DNA of 64,000 nucleotides, from NCBI GenBank assembly GCA_015039365.1, contig WION01000004.1, positions 744,001 through 808,000 on the forward strand, read 5' to 3'. Under the pieces are notes generated by a model. The model saw nothing but the letters and a program-made list of their open reading frames with translations, did no database searches and had not been told where the DNA came from. Origin of the DNA: Amanita rubescens. Its lineage: Eukaryota; Basidiomycota; Agaricomycetes; Agaricales; Amanitaceae. Every line of letters starts with the position of its first letter. The stretch's first letter is position 1. The position numbers were made by a program, and so were the translations under genes. Positions 24,879-35,000 of this stretch are shown piece by piece.

Positions 24879-25959
24879 TCATACAATGATCTTCTTGGCC
24901 GATTTGCCTTTCTTTTCAGAGTCCTTGTGCGACAGAAACTCAACCTCCGTTGCCAGCGGCCCTGCAAGCCGCTTGACTCTCCTGGAACCCAAGCACGTTT
25001 GACTTGAAGTGCTTCCCAACGCTCTCAATTCTTTCCCGCAACCCGTCTTCCCCTGCCGGTGCCAGTCGAGTCCATATTGACACTCGGTAGAACTGCGGTC
25101 GCGTGGATACGATCACTCCTGTTATTAGAGACTTTGAGAGTGGATCTCCGTCGTCTGCAGCGGGTGGTGACGGGTCAAATGTCTCGCCAATGGCGGCGAG
25201 CATCTATCCACACGATTAGCATCCATCCGCCGATCTGAGGTGCTACCTACTCACCGTATATAACCACATCTTATCGATGTTGCCACGATTCTTGTCCTTT
25301 GGTAGCTGTATACTCCACTTGCCTCCATTCTTGTTAGCTTCATCTTCCCATGCCGGAATAATGCCCTCCTACGCTCCAATTAATGGCGCAACGTAAAATA
25401 TAAGATATACTGAACCTTAAAAAGATAATAGTTCGCCTTTTGTGGCAACGCAGATGGTGGTACAATATTATTATATAGGCTGGATACGGTTGTCTGCTAA
25501 GTCTGATAGGAGGAAGGGGTTGATGACACACTTACCCCCAAAATTCTTCCACACTGTCAAAGCTAATGACACGCTTGATATCTTCCATCCATCCCTGTGC
25601 AGCCATTACACCGGGTGTTTGCGGTGTTTGAGGCAGGGCAGTGACCGGAGTTTGAGGAAGATTACGTCCTTTCGTTGCCGGTGAGTCGAACCAAAGTGTC
25701 CACGGTGAATAGAGTGGGTGCTGTGGCTCGGTAAACTCCCGGAGCGCGCAAGCAACAATGAAAGACAAACTTTAACGTTGAAATTTTTTGGATCACTGAA
25801 CACAGTGCGGATACCCTCAGCCTGGGCTTGCATGTCGACCTCCTTTATTTCGCCCGGTTCCAATGGATCAACATCGTCTTTCCGGGCAGGATTGTCTTGC
25901 AAAGCGGCATTGAGCGCAGCTCTTGATGCCTGCAAAGCTTGGCCAGAGAGAGAAGTCAT
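24879..25959 (-). CDS. CDC33: mRNA cap-binding protein eIF4E
   Basis: Cap-binding subunit of eIF4F; starts cap-dependent translation. A 60-residue leader (MTSLSGQALQASRAALNAAL) precedes HPLYSPWTLWFDSPATKG. Then come RVISFDSVEEFWG joined across an intron to LYNNIVPPSALPQKANYYLF, and PAWEDEANKNGGKWSIQL with the cap-stacking Trp and Glu. The insert LPQTPVTALPQTPQTPGV is longer than in the animal protein but usual in fungi. Near the C-terminus an extra C at about 24975 separates FQES from KRLAGPLATEVEFLSHKD. Without it the protein ends KKIIV and a stop at 24879. Confidence 0.92.
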
Positions 25960-26117
25960 GAGAGATCAAGGTATCGAGAAGAGTTTTAGAAAGATTGTTT
26001 TAAGGATGAAGTCGTATTTTTCTCTGTAACATCATGTGACGAACGAGTCACACACGCTTATCAGATAACTCCTGCCGGCCGTCTGCATCACTCTTTTTTA
26101 CTCCGGGCGCTCACGCC

Positions 26118-27272
26118 ATGGACCCATGGACTGCAAAGTTCGCTGCCGCTGCAGCGGGCTCTACGATGACCGCCTTGACTAGTATGTCTTTTATACTCAC
26201 GTTTTCTTGCTCTTATTCCATACCGCCAGTGACCCCTTTTGACGTCGTGAAGACCCGGTTGCAGACCCAACTTCCCCAACAACAACCTCTTTTCCCGCGG
26301 CCGCCGCCAAACAGCTGCTGTCAGTCTACTTATTCTGCGCCGTGCATTCAGGAGAATGTCTTCTATTCGCTCGTCCTATATCTTCAGACGTTGTGTGCGT
26401 GTGGGAAGCTGGTGTATTCAGGACAGAGCGTGTGAATGGCTTTGTCGACGCTGTTAACCACGTATGGCGTGCTGAGGGCCTTCGAGGTCTTTGGAAGGGT
26501 GTCGGAACATCTCTGTAGGCGAAAACCATATTTCCATTTTGTGACTATTGAATTCTTTGGTCTTTTAGCTTGATTGGAGTTCCGTCTTCGGCATCATACA
26601 TCCTTACTTACGACTGGTTGGTCCACTCAGCCCTACCGCCGCTAATACCCTCGGAAGCTATTGTCCCGCTGGTTTCCGGAATAATGGCCCGCACTGCTAT
26701 TACCTCTTTGACTTCACCTCTAGAACTTGTACGGACTAACTTGCAGTCCACACCTCTTTCACCCGACAATCCCCACACGCTTCGTTCCGTCCTTTCGTCC
26801 GTTCGTGCTGTCGTAAACAAACAAGGTGTATCGTTTCTATGGCGCGGACTGGGGCCAACATTATGGAGGGATGTGCCATTCTCTGGCATCTACTGGGCAA
26901 ATTACGAGTCCATCAAAAGAGCTCTCCGCCGGCGCGGCCATACCGGAACTTTGGTAGCGTTTATAAGCGGAGCCTCCAGTGGGATACTCGCAGCCTTGAT
27001 CACCTCTCCATTTGACGTGCTGAAAACCCGCCGACAAGCACTATTAATGTCATCGTCTCATAAACACATTTCGGGCACCATTCCTCTTATGTTGAAAGTG
27101 ATACGGACAGAGGGTGTCTCCGCACTTTTTGCGGGTAACATGCCACGAATGGCCAAAATTGCACCAGCCTGCGGAATCATGATCGCTTCTTATGAGGTAC
27201 GTGGTCTGTTTAATGTATACCTCGACTCTGCTCATATCGTCAAAGGGTATATCGCGATTTCTTGTTAATTAA
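26118..27272 (+). CDS. MTM1: Mitochondrial carrier, MTM1 / SLC25A39-40 type
   Basis: Six-span inner-membrane carrier; yeast Mtm1 and its animal counterparts supply the matrix with a cofactor or glutathione-type substrate needed for Mn-SOD and iron use. Three carrier repeats show MTPFDVVKTRLQTQ, SPLELVRTNLQST and SPFDVLKTRRQALL, each with the PxD/ExxK/R signature. GLGPTLWRDVPFSGIYWANY is typical of this subfamily. The first repeat is followed by the Cys loop (NSCCQSTYSAPC). Two single-base insertions, at about 26349 and 26377, displace the frame before DVVCVWEAGVFRTERVNGF. The last intron may join SYE to GISRFLVN, giving the end at 27272. Confidence 0.85.
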
Positions 27273-27385
27273 ATCGCCCGCTCGATCTAGATGTATAATA
27301 CCAGTCACTAGTGACTTATTGAATATAATAATGCCATAGTAACATAATCTGAACCGATAGTTTGTGTATCGTAAAATGGAGTCCT

Positions 27386-28474
27386 TCAACCCAGTCTTTT
27401 CATCAGTTTACCTGTCGACGTGAGCTTATCACCAACTTTGTCAACCTCGTTAGACAAGTCATTCAGGATATCTATCTGGCCTGTGATCTCGTTGTTGATG
27501 GCCAACCCTAGCTGTCGTTGTCGTTGCAGAATGGTAGTTATTTGCGACAACTGGTCATCCTGCTGCTGAATTTGCGTCTTCTGGAGGCTAAGCAGGCCTT
27601 GGTTATCCAACGGCCGCGTAATTTCCGTCTCTTTGGGCTGAGAAGCGCCAAAAACCCTCGTGATGGGCTTGACAGTACTAGTTGCGGCCGCAGGACCAAG
27701 CAGGGCCTCTCGATCCGATTCAGACGCAGCCCTTCCTGCCGCCAAACCAGCGCTGAGCTTCGAAGTTTGTCTCGCAACAGTGACCATCCGGCCCAATTTC
27801 TCGCATTCGTCTTGCAGACGAGCCACCATGTCCGTCCTCCTCTGCAGCTCTCCTTCGCTCATACCATCCATTCCAAGCTCTCGTAATCCTTCTCCAAGTG
27901 GGCCTATTCTTGACAAGACGCCAGCCAGCTTAGACTTGGCACTCACGTTCACTTTGTGAGATGATACAATGTCTCCATTGTCTGCCAGAGCATCACGTTT
28001 GTTAATGTCAGCGCGAACGTCGCGAATGAGTGTCTGCAGCTGCATGTGCTCATCCAGCCAAGAGGCCAGAGTAAACTGACTGCCACCTGATCCACCGGAC
28101 GTTGCACCGGAAGGTGCTCCTTTGCCTGTCGGAATGCCCAGGAAATCTCGAAACGGAAGGCTCTCCCTCCATTTCGCCTCCTTTGCGCTGAGGATAGCGC
28201 GTAGATACTTCTCCAAACCAGCCTTCCTCTCCTCTAAAATCTTTGGGTTGCGTGAACGTAGGATAGTAAATTTGTGTTTAGGAGGGAGAGAATATGGAGG
28301 TGCGGACCCGGTCGATTTCGCGAGGTCGGCATGGAGTTCGTCGAATTCTGAGTAGCGACGCCACATTTGCCATGAACGGACATGGGCTTGTATCTCTATC
28401 CTGTAGACAATGTGGGCTTTGGGACTTGAGCGCTCCTCGTAGCTTCTGATATGGATGGCTTGTAGGGCGGCCAT
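27386..28474 (-). CDS. VAM7: PX-domain SNARE, Vam7-like
   Basis: Vacuolar/endosomal Qc-SNARE recruited to PI3P membranes. One uninterrupted 362-residue frame. The PX domain covers about residues 5-115 (WQMWRRYSEFDELHADLAK, with the PI3P-binding Arg-Arg-Tyr) and keeps PPKHKFTILRSRNPKILEER. A linker with LRELGMDGMSEGELQRRTDM follows. The SNARE motif is at about 295-355 (SLQKTQIQQQDDQLSQITTI, with the central Gln, and EVDKVGDKLTSTGKLMKRLG). No membrane anchor, as in Vam7. The start codon is 75 bp from the stop of the methyltransferase gene upstream on the same strand. Confidence 0.92.
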   Translation of the reverse strand: MAALQAIHIRSYEERSSPKAHIVYRIEIQAHVRSWQMWRRYSEFDELHADLAKSTGSAPPYSLPPKHKFTILRSRNPKILEERKAGLEKYLRAILSAKEAKWRESLPFRDFLGIPTGKGAPSGATSGGSGGSQFTLASWLDEHMQLQTLIRDVRADINKRDALADNGDIVSSHKVNVSAKSKLAGVLSRIGPLGEGLRELGMDGMSEGELQRRTDMVARLQDECEKLGRMVTVARQTSKLSAGLAAGRAASESDREALLGPAAATSTVKPITRVFGASQPKETEITRPLDNQGLLSLQKTQIQQQDDQLSQITTILQRQRQLGLAINNEITGQIDILNDLSNEVDKVGDKLTSTGKLMKRLG

Positions 28475-28549
28475 CGAGAAGGCCTTGAGGCCTTGGTGCT
28501 GTGAGTCGGTTTGTGATTGTGCTCATGTTTGGGTACAAAGGTCCTAAAT

Positions 28550-29683
28550 TTACCTACCTTTCAGAGCACAAACTAAGCCGTAGCGTGAACCACTGGCAAG
28601 GACAAATTTGACTCCCATCGCAGACAAATACCAGCCATATATTATTGAGAACAACCACCATTGCGGCCCTACCCCCCTCAGAAACAGCAGGTACTTTGGC
28701 AGTACGGCAGACTGTGAAATCTTCTATCTCGATGTCGATAAAGCCCGCCTTTTTCATAGCCAGGGCATATTCCTCGATGGTGACGATATTTTCTTTCGGG
28801 ACTATCCCCAACTTGGCGGTTAACCATATTAACCACTGATAGCGAGGTTCGAAACACATGTCAGCCAATGCAATCTTTCCACCTGCGACAAGTTTCGCCA
28901 ACGCCTGAGATAGAAAAACCCGCCGGGTATCGAAGTGATATGCACAATCAAGCGCAAGCACGCAATCGAATAGCGTATCCGATGGCGGCGCAAGAGGGAT
29001 GTCCGATACTAGAAGGTCGAAAAATGGCGTCACCTAGGTATAGGTCTACCTGGGTCCGTGAATTTTGCAATATTGCTACACGATCTTTAGTTCGCTGGTG
29101 ATGCATAGGGAGACTTGTGATCCCCACGATACGGGATGGACGTGGAACCGCTGGGTCAGTGAGCATAAACATAATTGATTCTCCTGTGCCATGTCCCACA
29201 TCTAATCGGAATGTAAGAAGGGACGGGCAGGAATAAACGGTATCTCACCCAATACGGAATCACCCTCTCTCCTTTTCGCCGCCTGATTGAGCTTCAAGGC
29301 GAGCGCTATAACAATCAAAATTCTATCGCTTTATTGAGCGTGCTGCACCATACCTCTACATGCATCAGGGAATATATCAGTATCCTAATATCGTAGCGGT
29401 CAGAACTAGAAGCAGATGCGCGAGAAAATAATAATACCTTCCAATATCCAATGTTCAACCATTCCGTCGAGGGAACTTTGGACTGATCCCCGGGACGTTT
29501 ATTAAGAGTTAGGTGAAATAGGTGGTATGGATCTTTTGACCCTGTCGCAAACCTGAGCAGTCCCAACAGGGACAAGCCCATGAATATGCCGAGAGCTGTG
29601 AATGCGAGGCTTTGATTCATCCCACGTATAACTTTGAGAGCTAGAAGGCCATGGAGGAATAAACAAAAGAGTGCGATGTACAT
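28550..29683 (-). CDS. Membrane-anchored class I SAM-dependent methyltransferase
   Basis: Rossmann-fold methyltransferase of unknown substrate. One or two N-terminal hydrophobic helices (LAFTALGIFMGLSLLGLLRF) precede STEWLNIGYWK. The SAM motif I is DVGHGTGES, followed by SRIVGITSLPMHH. The post-motif FDCVLALDCAYHFDTRRVFL is typical of Methyltransf_11-like fungal proteins. Two frame breaks, both single extra bases: in a CCC run at about 28996 (restores GHPLAPPSDTLFD) and in a G6 run at 28672-28677 (restores GPQWWLFSIIYGWYLSAM). The start may be at 29620 instead of 29683. Neighbours: SRPBCC-like gene 59-122 bp upstream, VAM7 75 bp downstream. Confidence 0.8.
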
Positions 29684-29742
29684 CTGTACGTGTTGTATAC
29701 ATGGTGGTTGTACTTCTCGTAATTAATTGTCACCCCCTTCCA

Positions 29743-30268
29743 CTAAAGTTGGTTGTCGTCATCCGTTTGCCTAGTACCCTCCAACGCAAGTTGAAGTTTG
29801 TCCATAAATAATACATGTCCATTCATCTGCGTTCGCACAATGTACCACATGACGAGAAAGAATCCCTACACGGAACCTGTCAGTTTAAAGTAGACAGAGG
29901 CAATTGAGACAGACTTGTGTCGTAGTGCGCTTTACAAGTTCGCAGGTGACGCCATCTTCGGAACTTGTTCTGACATGGTAGGCATTTTTCGATCTTGTGC
30001 CTAGGCCCGCCACTACATCGATTTCTACACCGTCTTCCACTAGTCTGACAATAACAGTGAAAGACGTCTGCGTCGTCAGACCAAGAACTGGTATTTCTTC
30101 TGCTATGGTGTACGAATGTGGGTCTGCATTCTTTGTCACGCTTACTATGAGTGGGCTTAGTCTAAAAAAACGTTCGGGATCACCATGCAGGAAGCTGAGA
30201 ACAGCTTCAGGCGAGGCACGGAGTTTTCTGGTCATTTCGTGGGTGTGGGTAAGGAAGAATGGCCACAT
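29743..30268 (-). CDS. Small SRPBCC/START-like domain protein
   Basis: Compact protein of about 160 residues. It reads MWPFFLTHTHEMTRKLRASP, then EAVLSFLHGDPERFFRLSPL, VTKNADPHSYTIAEEIPVLG and VIVRLVEDGVEIDVVAGLGT. This looks like the fungal START-like family annotated as DUF7053, which probably has a lipid or ligand pocket but no proven role. An intron leads to the last exon, GFFLVMWYIVRTQMNGHVLF, ending DDDNQL. The start at 30268 is preferred over the longer frame because the family begins at the FLTHTHE motif. Intact. Confidence 0.7.
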
Positions 30269-30584
30269 TGCTATAGTTTTAATTATTATCGGTAATTGAG
30301 CTAGTAGTAGAGTGATGGTTCTTACTAAACGTGTCAAGATCCACAAATGCCGAAGCTATGTCACACCTCTGAATCTTAAAGGGATAGTAGGATCAAGTCA
30401 TTCCCCTCGCGAAGGACTTGGCGGGAACATCCCCAGAATAGTACGTCGGTCTCTTAACATTGGGCATTCGTTTATGTTCCAACAGCCATTGGCTGTTGAA
30501 ATAATTACATGGTATCCAAAACATGACAATGACAGCAGGAGAAAGCTCGACAGATCATCGATCATCGATCATCACTGGTCCTTC

Positions 30585-31979
30585 TCAGGAGGCCTCTTCA
30601 GTGCCCTCTCCGATGCCCAACTCTCCAATCACATATCGCAAAACATCGCTCAGCGTTATAATTCCTACCAGTCTACCTTTCTTACCTCCTCTCTTCTCTT
30701 CCTCCTGGGGGGGGGGATCAGTATAAGCGTGAGATGCCAACGCTGCTGGACGTACCTCGCCCTCAACAACTACCAATCGATGTACCCTCCGTTGTTTGAT
30801 GAGCTGTAGTAGGGAACCCAGCGAGTCCGACGCAGTACAAATCACGACGCCGGGAAAATCGGGAGAGCGTTGGTTCAAAGCCTCCGAGATCTTAAGATCA
30901 AGAGACTGATATGCACCAAGCCGGACAAGTGTCTAGGAAACAATCTGAGAATATTACAATTGCTGAACGAAGGTCTGCATACAATAACGTCCACGGTTTC
31001 ATAGAGGTTTACGACAACACCGTCCTTGTCGACGATGGGAACAGCAGATATAGAGCGCTCCGAGAACATATGCACAACATCAAAAACAGTTGTGTCCATA
31101 CTAGCTGTGGCAATAGGAAAATATGGGTTCTTGCTTGGCGGAACTTCTGCGGGTGATGGGGAACCAACATAGGTTCCGATCTTGAGTTTTCGCAAAGAGA
31201 GATTAAGATGTTGTATTTCCCTATGACACTATAAAACATTAGACATTGAGGAGGAGCAGAATAGTCGAATATTACAAACATTTATGGATATAAATTTGAG
31301 GAGGCGATACTGGGTCAAGACTGATACGATAACTTCGTGGCCGGTTTCGGTGTCATTGTCAAGGAGCGGAAGGCGACGGGCATGCGTTTGGAATGAGCAG
31401 TTTGGCACATTCGTACAGCGAGCTGGAGGGATGTTCGTGCAATAGTGGCGGCTGCGCCACGCCAAGCTCCTTCTCGATATCTGATGATCAAGAAAGAATA
31501 TTGGACTGCGGAACACTAAGCGATCGCGTCGAATTACCTCGTAAAGACTCTAGACGAAATTTCTCAACTTCCGTTTCCGCATATGCATATGTGGCTGTCC
31601 GGTAATAATATTGGATGAGATGGATGATATCTAGGACGGTGAGCATGCCGGCAAACTTTGACTTGTCACTATTCCACAAGGGTGCGGATACGACGCCTGG
31701 TGAATGGGTAAGCGGCAGATTTGGGATAGATGAGATAGACATGCCATTAAGAAGTAAACATTGAAGAGCTTTCTTGACGTTGAGCTTTGTATCGAGGACG
31801 ATGAGGCGGAAAGAGACGGGGAAGGCGTCATAGGCGGTATGGATCTTGAGAAAAGCGCGGATTGCGTGGAGGGCAACGTCGTGGGAGTCCTGAGGCGGGA
31901 GATGAGAAATTGCTCTGCGGCGAGTAGACGGCTTGCGACGGGGCGTGCGCGGGGACGTGTGCGGGGTCAACGTCGCCAT
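30585..31979 (-). CDS. SNF4: AMPK/SNF1 gamma subunit (Snf4), four CBS domains
   Basis: Nucleotide-sensing gamma subunit of the SNF1/AMPK kinase. CBS1 starts [20 protein letters not shown] and includes [20 protein letters not shown]. Later blocks are [79 protein letters not shown], and the last CBS ending [21 protein letters not shown] single extra C at about 31390 breaks CAKLLI from [13 protein letters not shown]. Six exons. The N-terminus is short and basic. Divergent from SSH4 with 118 bp between starts. Confidence 0.92.
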
Positions 31980-32097
31980 CTAACCTCCGGAATACGCTCC
32001 GGCCGTTTGCCGGGTCAGCATCAAGAAATGCGCTGCGGCACGGCAACCGGCGAATTCTCGGAGCCGGGCCGTCCAACAACGCTTACTCAAGTCCACC
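31980..32097. promoter_or_regulatory. Short divergent promoter SNF4 / SSH4
   Basis: Only 118 bp lie between the two start codons, so core promoter elements are shared or overlapping. GC-rich; no defined motif. Confidence 0.45.
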
Positions 32098-33835
32098 ATG
32101 GGGCCCCTCGACGACCCCGACTCTCCTCAGCAGCCGGACGCTCTCCTCGTTCTTTTACCTCTTCTCATTGTCCTTTCAACTTTCCTTTTCCTCCTTCTCG
32201 TCTTCCTCGTATGTGTTCTCATCATCCGCAGGCGCAGAGGAATCGTCCTCCGCGACTCCGACGGCCCAGTTGACATGAGTCGCGAGGAGCTCATCGATAG
32301 CGAGGGAGGCTTTGATGCACTCGAAGCACGGTGGCTAGAATCTGTCCCTGATTATGTCCGCCGCGACTATAGCAGAGCCAAAGGTATGTCTTGCGCCTCC
32401 TTGCCTACACAGCCTAACATACCCGCCCTCAGATTATCAGCTCCAGTATCCTCCCAACTCTCTTCCAACGGATATTACACTCTCCCAGTTTCTGTCAATC
32501 CAGGAAAAGGGTGTTTCCGCCTGGTCCTTTGAGCCTGACTATGAGACGGTCAACTCCTTGCTCGTCCACGCACGCACGGAAATCACGTTTCTACCCGACC
32601 CGGCCTCGACATCCTGCGTCCAGTCTAATTTGCCCTTACCGAAGCTCAACGAGGTCTACTATTGGGAGGTCAAGATGTTCGATCTGCCAGAATCGACATC
32701 TGTTTCCGTCGGTCTGGCGACAAAACCTTACCCTCCGTTCCGTATGCCTGGTCTGAATCGATTTTCAGTCGCCTATCACACCAACGGTGACAAATCCCAC
32801 AATTATCCTTTTACAATATCCTCTTTTGGCCCCGCACTCAAGGAGGGTGATGTGTTGGGCGTCGGCTATCGACCACGAACTGGCACCGTTTTCTTTACCC
32901 GCAACGGCCGCAAGATGGAGGACGCGTTCATTGGTCTCAGCAGGTGGAACCTGTTCCCAACCGTCGGCGCAGACGGTCCATGTAGCGTCCATGTCAACCT
33001 CGGACAGGCAGGTTTTGTGTTCATTGAAGCCAACGTTAAGAAATGGGGTCTAGCTCCAAGCGTCGGTACACTGGCTCCCCCACCTGCCTACGGCAGTGAG
33101 CGCGGAAGCATTCTACTTGACGTCGGTGGACGTATACGCCCATCAGACTCGCCGACAAATGCACCAGGCACATCATCGCCTAGTCCACCCTCTCATCACC
33201 ATCGCCGGTCTCGTCGATCAAGATTTTCGGTATCAGACGAAGTACCTCTGACGCCACCCCCTCCAATAACGCCCATAGACGAGGATCCCGAGGAGCCGTC
33301 CAACACTGCAGATCCTCACGTTTCTTCTCCACTATTAGCCATCAATTCACTACTAGATACGGAGAGACCCTCGTCACCTACAACGTCGGCGAGATCCCTC
33401 TCTCCGGACGCAGGTGCGCGAAACCCATTTGTCGAGCCTCGCAGTCGCCGGCGCTTTATCACTCACGCCTCCACGTCAGGCTCCGATTTGGCTGTGCAAC
33501 TACACCCTCCTCCAGACTCACCAACCAGCCCTAATAATCCTCCAACTCCGAATCACCGCGATATCCATTTGCAGTCTTTTTCTTCTCATCGACGGATGGG
33601 GAGCTCCTCCACTGAAGGATCCTCACAGGATCTATTGACAATAAATAGCGCCTTGTCGAGGCGAGATCCACCTGCATATTCGCCCATCGATGCTTACGCA
33701 TACCCTGATGGCGTTCACATTGACCTCCCAGCGGAACTTATCGCCGCCGCGCTCGAAGGTAATAATATCCCTTCTAGCGTCGTTGGGCAAGGCGGTTCGT
33801 CTAGATCGGAAAGACGAAGGTCCAGAAGACGGTGA
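32098..33835 (+). CDS. SSH4: SPRY-domain Rsp5 adaptor, Ssh4/Ear1-like
   Basis: Single-span endosomal/vacuolar membrane adaptor that brings the ubiquitin ligase Rsp5 to cargo such as permeases. The membrane helix is at residues 16-40 (LLVLLPLLIVLSTFLFLLLV) followed by IIRRRRG. After one intron come DYQLQYPPNSLPTDITLSQ and the SPRY domain (EVYYWEVKMFDLPESTSVSV, GVGYRPRTGTVFFTRNGRK). The 250-residue C-terminal tail is Ser/Pro-rich with two PPxY motifs, APPPAYG and DPPAYSP, the expected WW-binding sites for Rsp5. It ends in an Arg-rich stretch. Two exons, in frame. Confidence 0.92.
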
Positions 33836-34302
33836 TGTCATGCGATATAGGATGTTTTATGGTTAGTTGCTGGGCAATACCCATCGTGGTTGTTTTACTA
33901 AAATCTTCGTGTCTGTAGTATTATTCTCCCAGAGAGTACTCTATTTGTAATAAAAATTGTTGACTACTCGATCAATTAGTACTTTCCACCTCGGGTTAGA
34001 CACATCACTGCTACTTTTGGGCCATTTCGGCAGTAACCTTCGCTCACTTCAATATGTAATATAATTTAATCATCACGGCCATTGATGCGGACCGTTGAAA
34101 ATTCCCATTTCGTAACACTTGATGAATAAATATCAAGATCTCCGTTCTCTTCACGGGCGCGTCATTAGTGCCAGATTGTCATCGTGCAATCTATCACAAA
34201 CCTATCCATTTACAAGTCTCCTGCATGAGCGTAAGTCCCAATTACGATGAGTTGTCTAACGATGCAGATTAGTATATGCCTCGTGCAAGTACTAGCAAAA
34301 GT
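33836..34302. other. Intergenic region without a recognised gene
   Basis: About 470 bp, AT-rich, between convergent ends of SSH4 and a small membrane-protein gene. It likely holds both 3' untranslated regions and poly(A) signals. No gene seen. Confidence 0.5.
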
Positions 34303-34969
34303 CTAACCTCGTAACCTTGCACGCTCCAGCGGTTGGCAACGGGACGCATAGCCGAGCTCACGTTCTGATTTCGATTGTAGCTCATCCTGCTCCACTTCCC
34401 CGAGGACCCCTTCAGCATCTTTTATGTGCACACGCTTTGGTTTCTCCAGGTGCGCTCTCGCTGAAAGGTGAACGAGCGCGTCTTTACTGTTCTCTCCAGT
34501 GTTATCTGGCCGTTTTCTCCGCCAGCGCCGCCATTGAGATCTTGAGAGTATATTCATCAGCCATCCACTATACCACAGCCATATCAGCAGCACGAGGAAG
34601 ATTGCTCCCGCTACCATCCCAACGCCGATATACCGTCCCTGGTCCATTTGGGCTACCCGCGCTGCTGCTGCCCTGTTGGACTGGGCCAGAATTACATGAA
34701 AGCGACTCGCAGGTCACGTCATCACGTGGGATGAACATGGGAAGGCGAGAAAGGAGGAAAGTTGGTTAAGAGCCATCGCCGTACCTTCTTGAATGGTTGT
34801 GGTGTCGTTTAGCTAAAACTATTATAGTTAGTGTGAAATTGTCCGTCGCTAGCGTCACACTAGTGACGATGACCATCAAGGGTAAAAACTTCTCTTCGGG
34901 TAGTTTGGCTAATGCTAATGGTGCTAAAATAAAGGCCGTAGACAAAAAAGCACTTGCGCTTATTCGCAT
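34303..34969 (-). CDS. Putative secreted/type I small membrane protein
   Basis: Not a named family. The first exon gives a signal peptide (MRISASAFLSTAFILAPLAL). A middle part reads LNDTTTIQEGTAMALNQLS and MFIPRDDVTCESLSC in different frames. The C-terminal part has a membrane helix (IGVGMVAGAIFLVLLIWLWY) followed by a basic tail (RSQWRRWRRKRPDN). The pieces need introns and at least one base change to join, so the exact gene model is unsure. The layout suggests a single-pass protein with a short extracellular part and a cytosolic tail. It starts only about 31 bp after DPS1 on the same strand. Confidence 0.5.
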
Positions 34970-35000
34970 AGCATTATGTACATAGTCTTTCTATTTCGAT

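Noticed and set aside
30560..30720. G10 run and gatcatcgatcatc repeats near the SNF4 3' end
   Set aside because: The G run codes for Pro residues in the intact SNF4 frame, and the short gatc repeats are in the 3' region without array structure.
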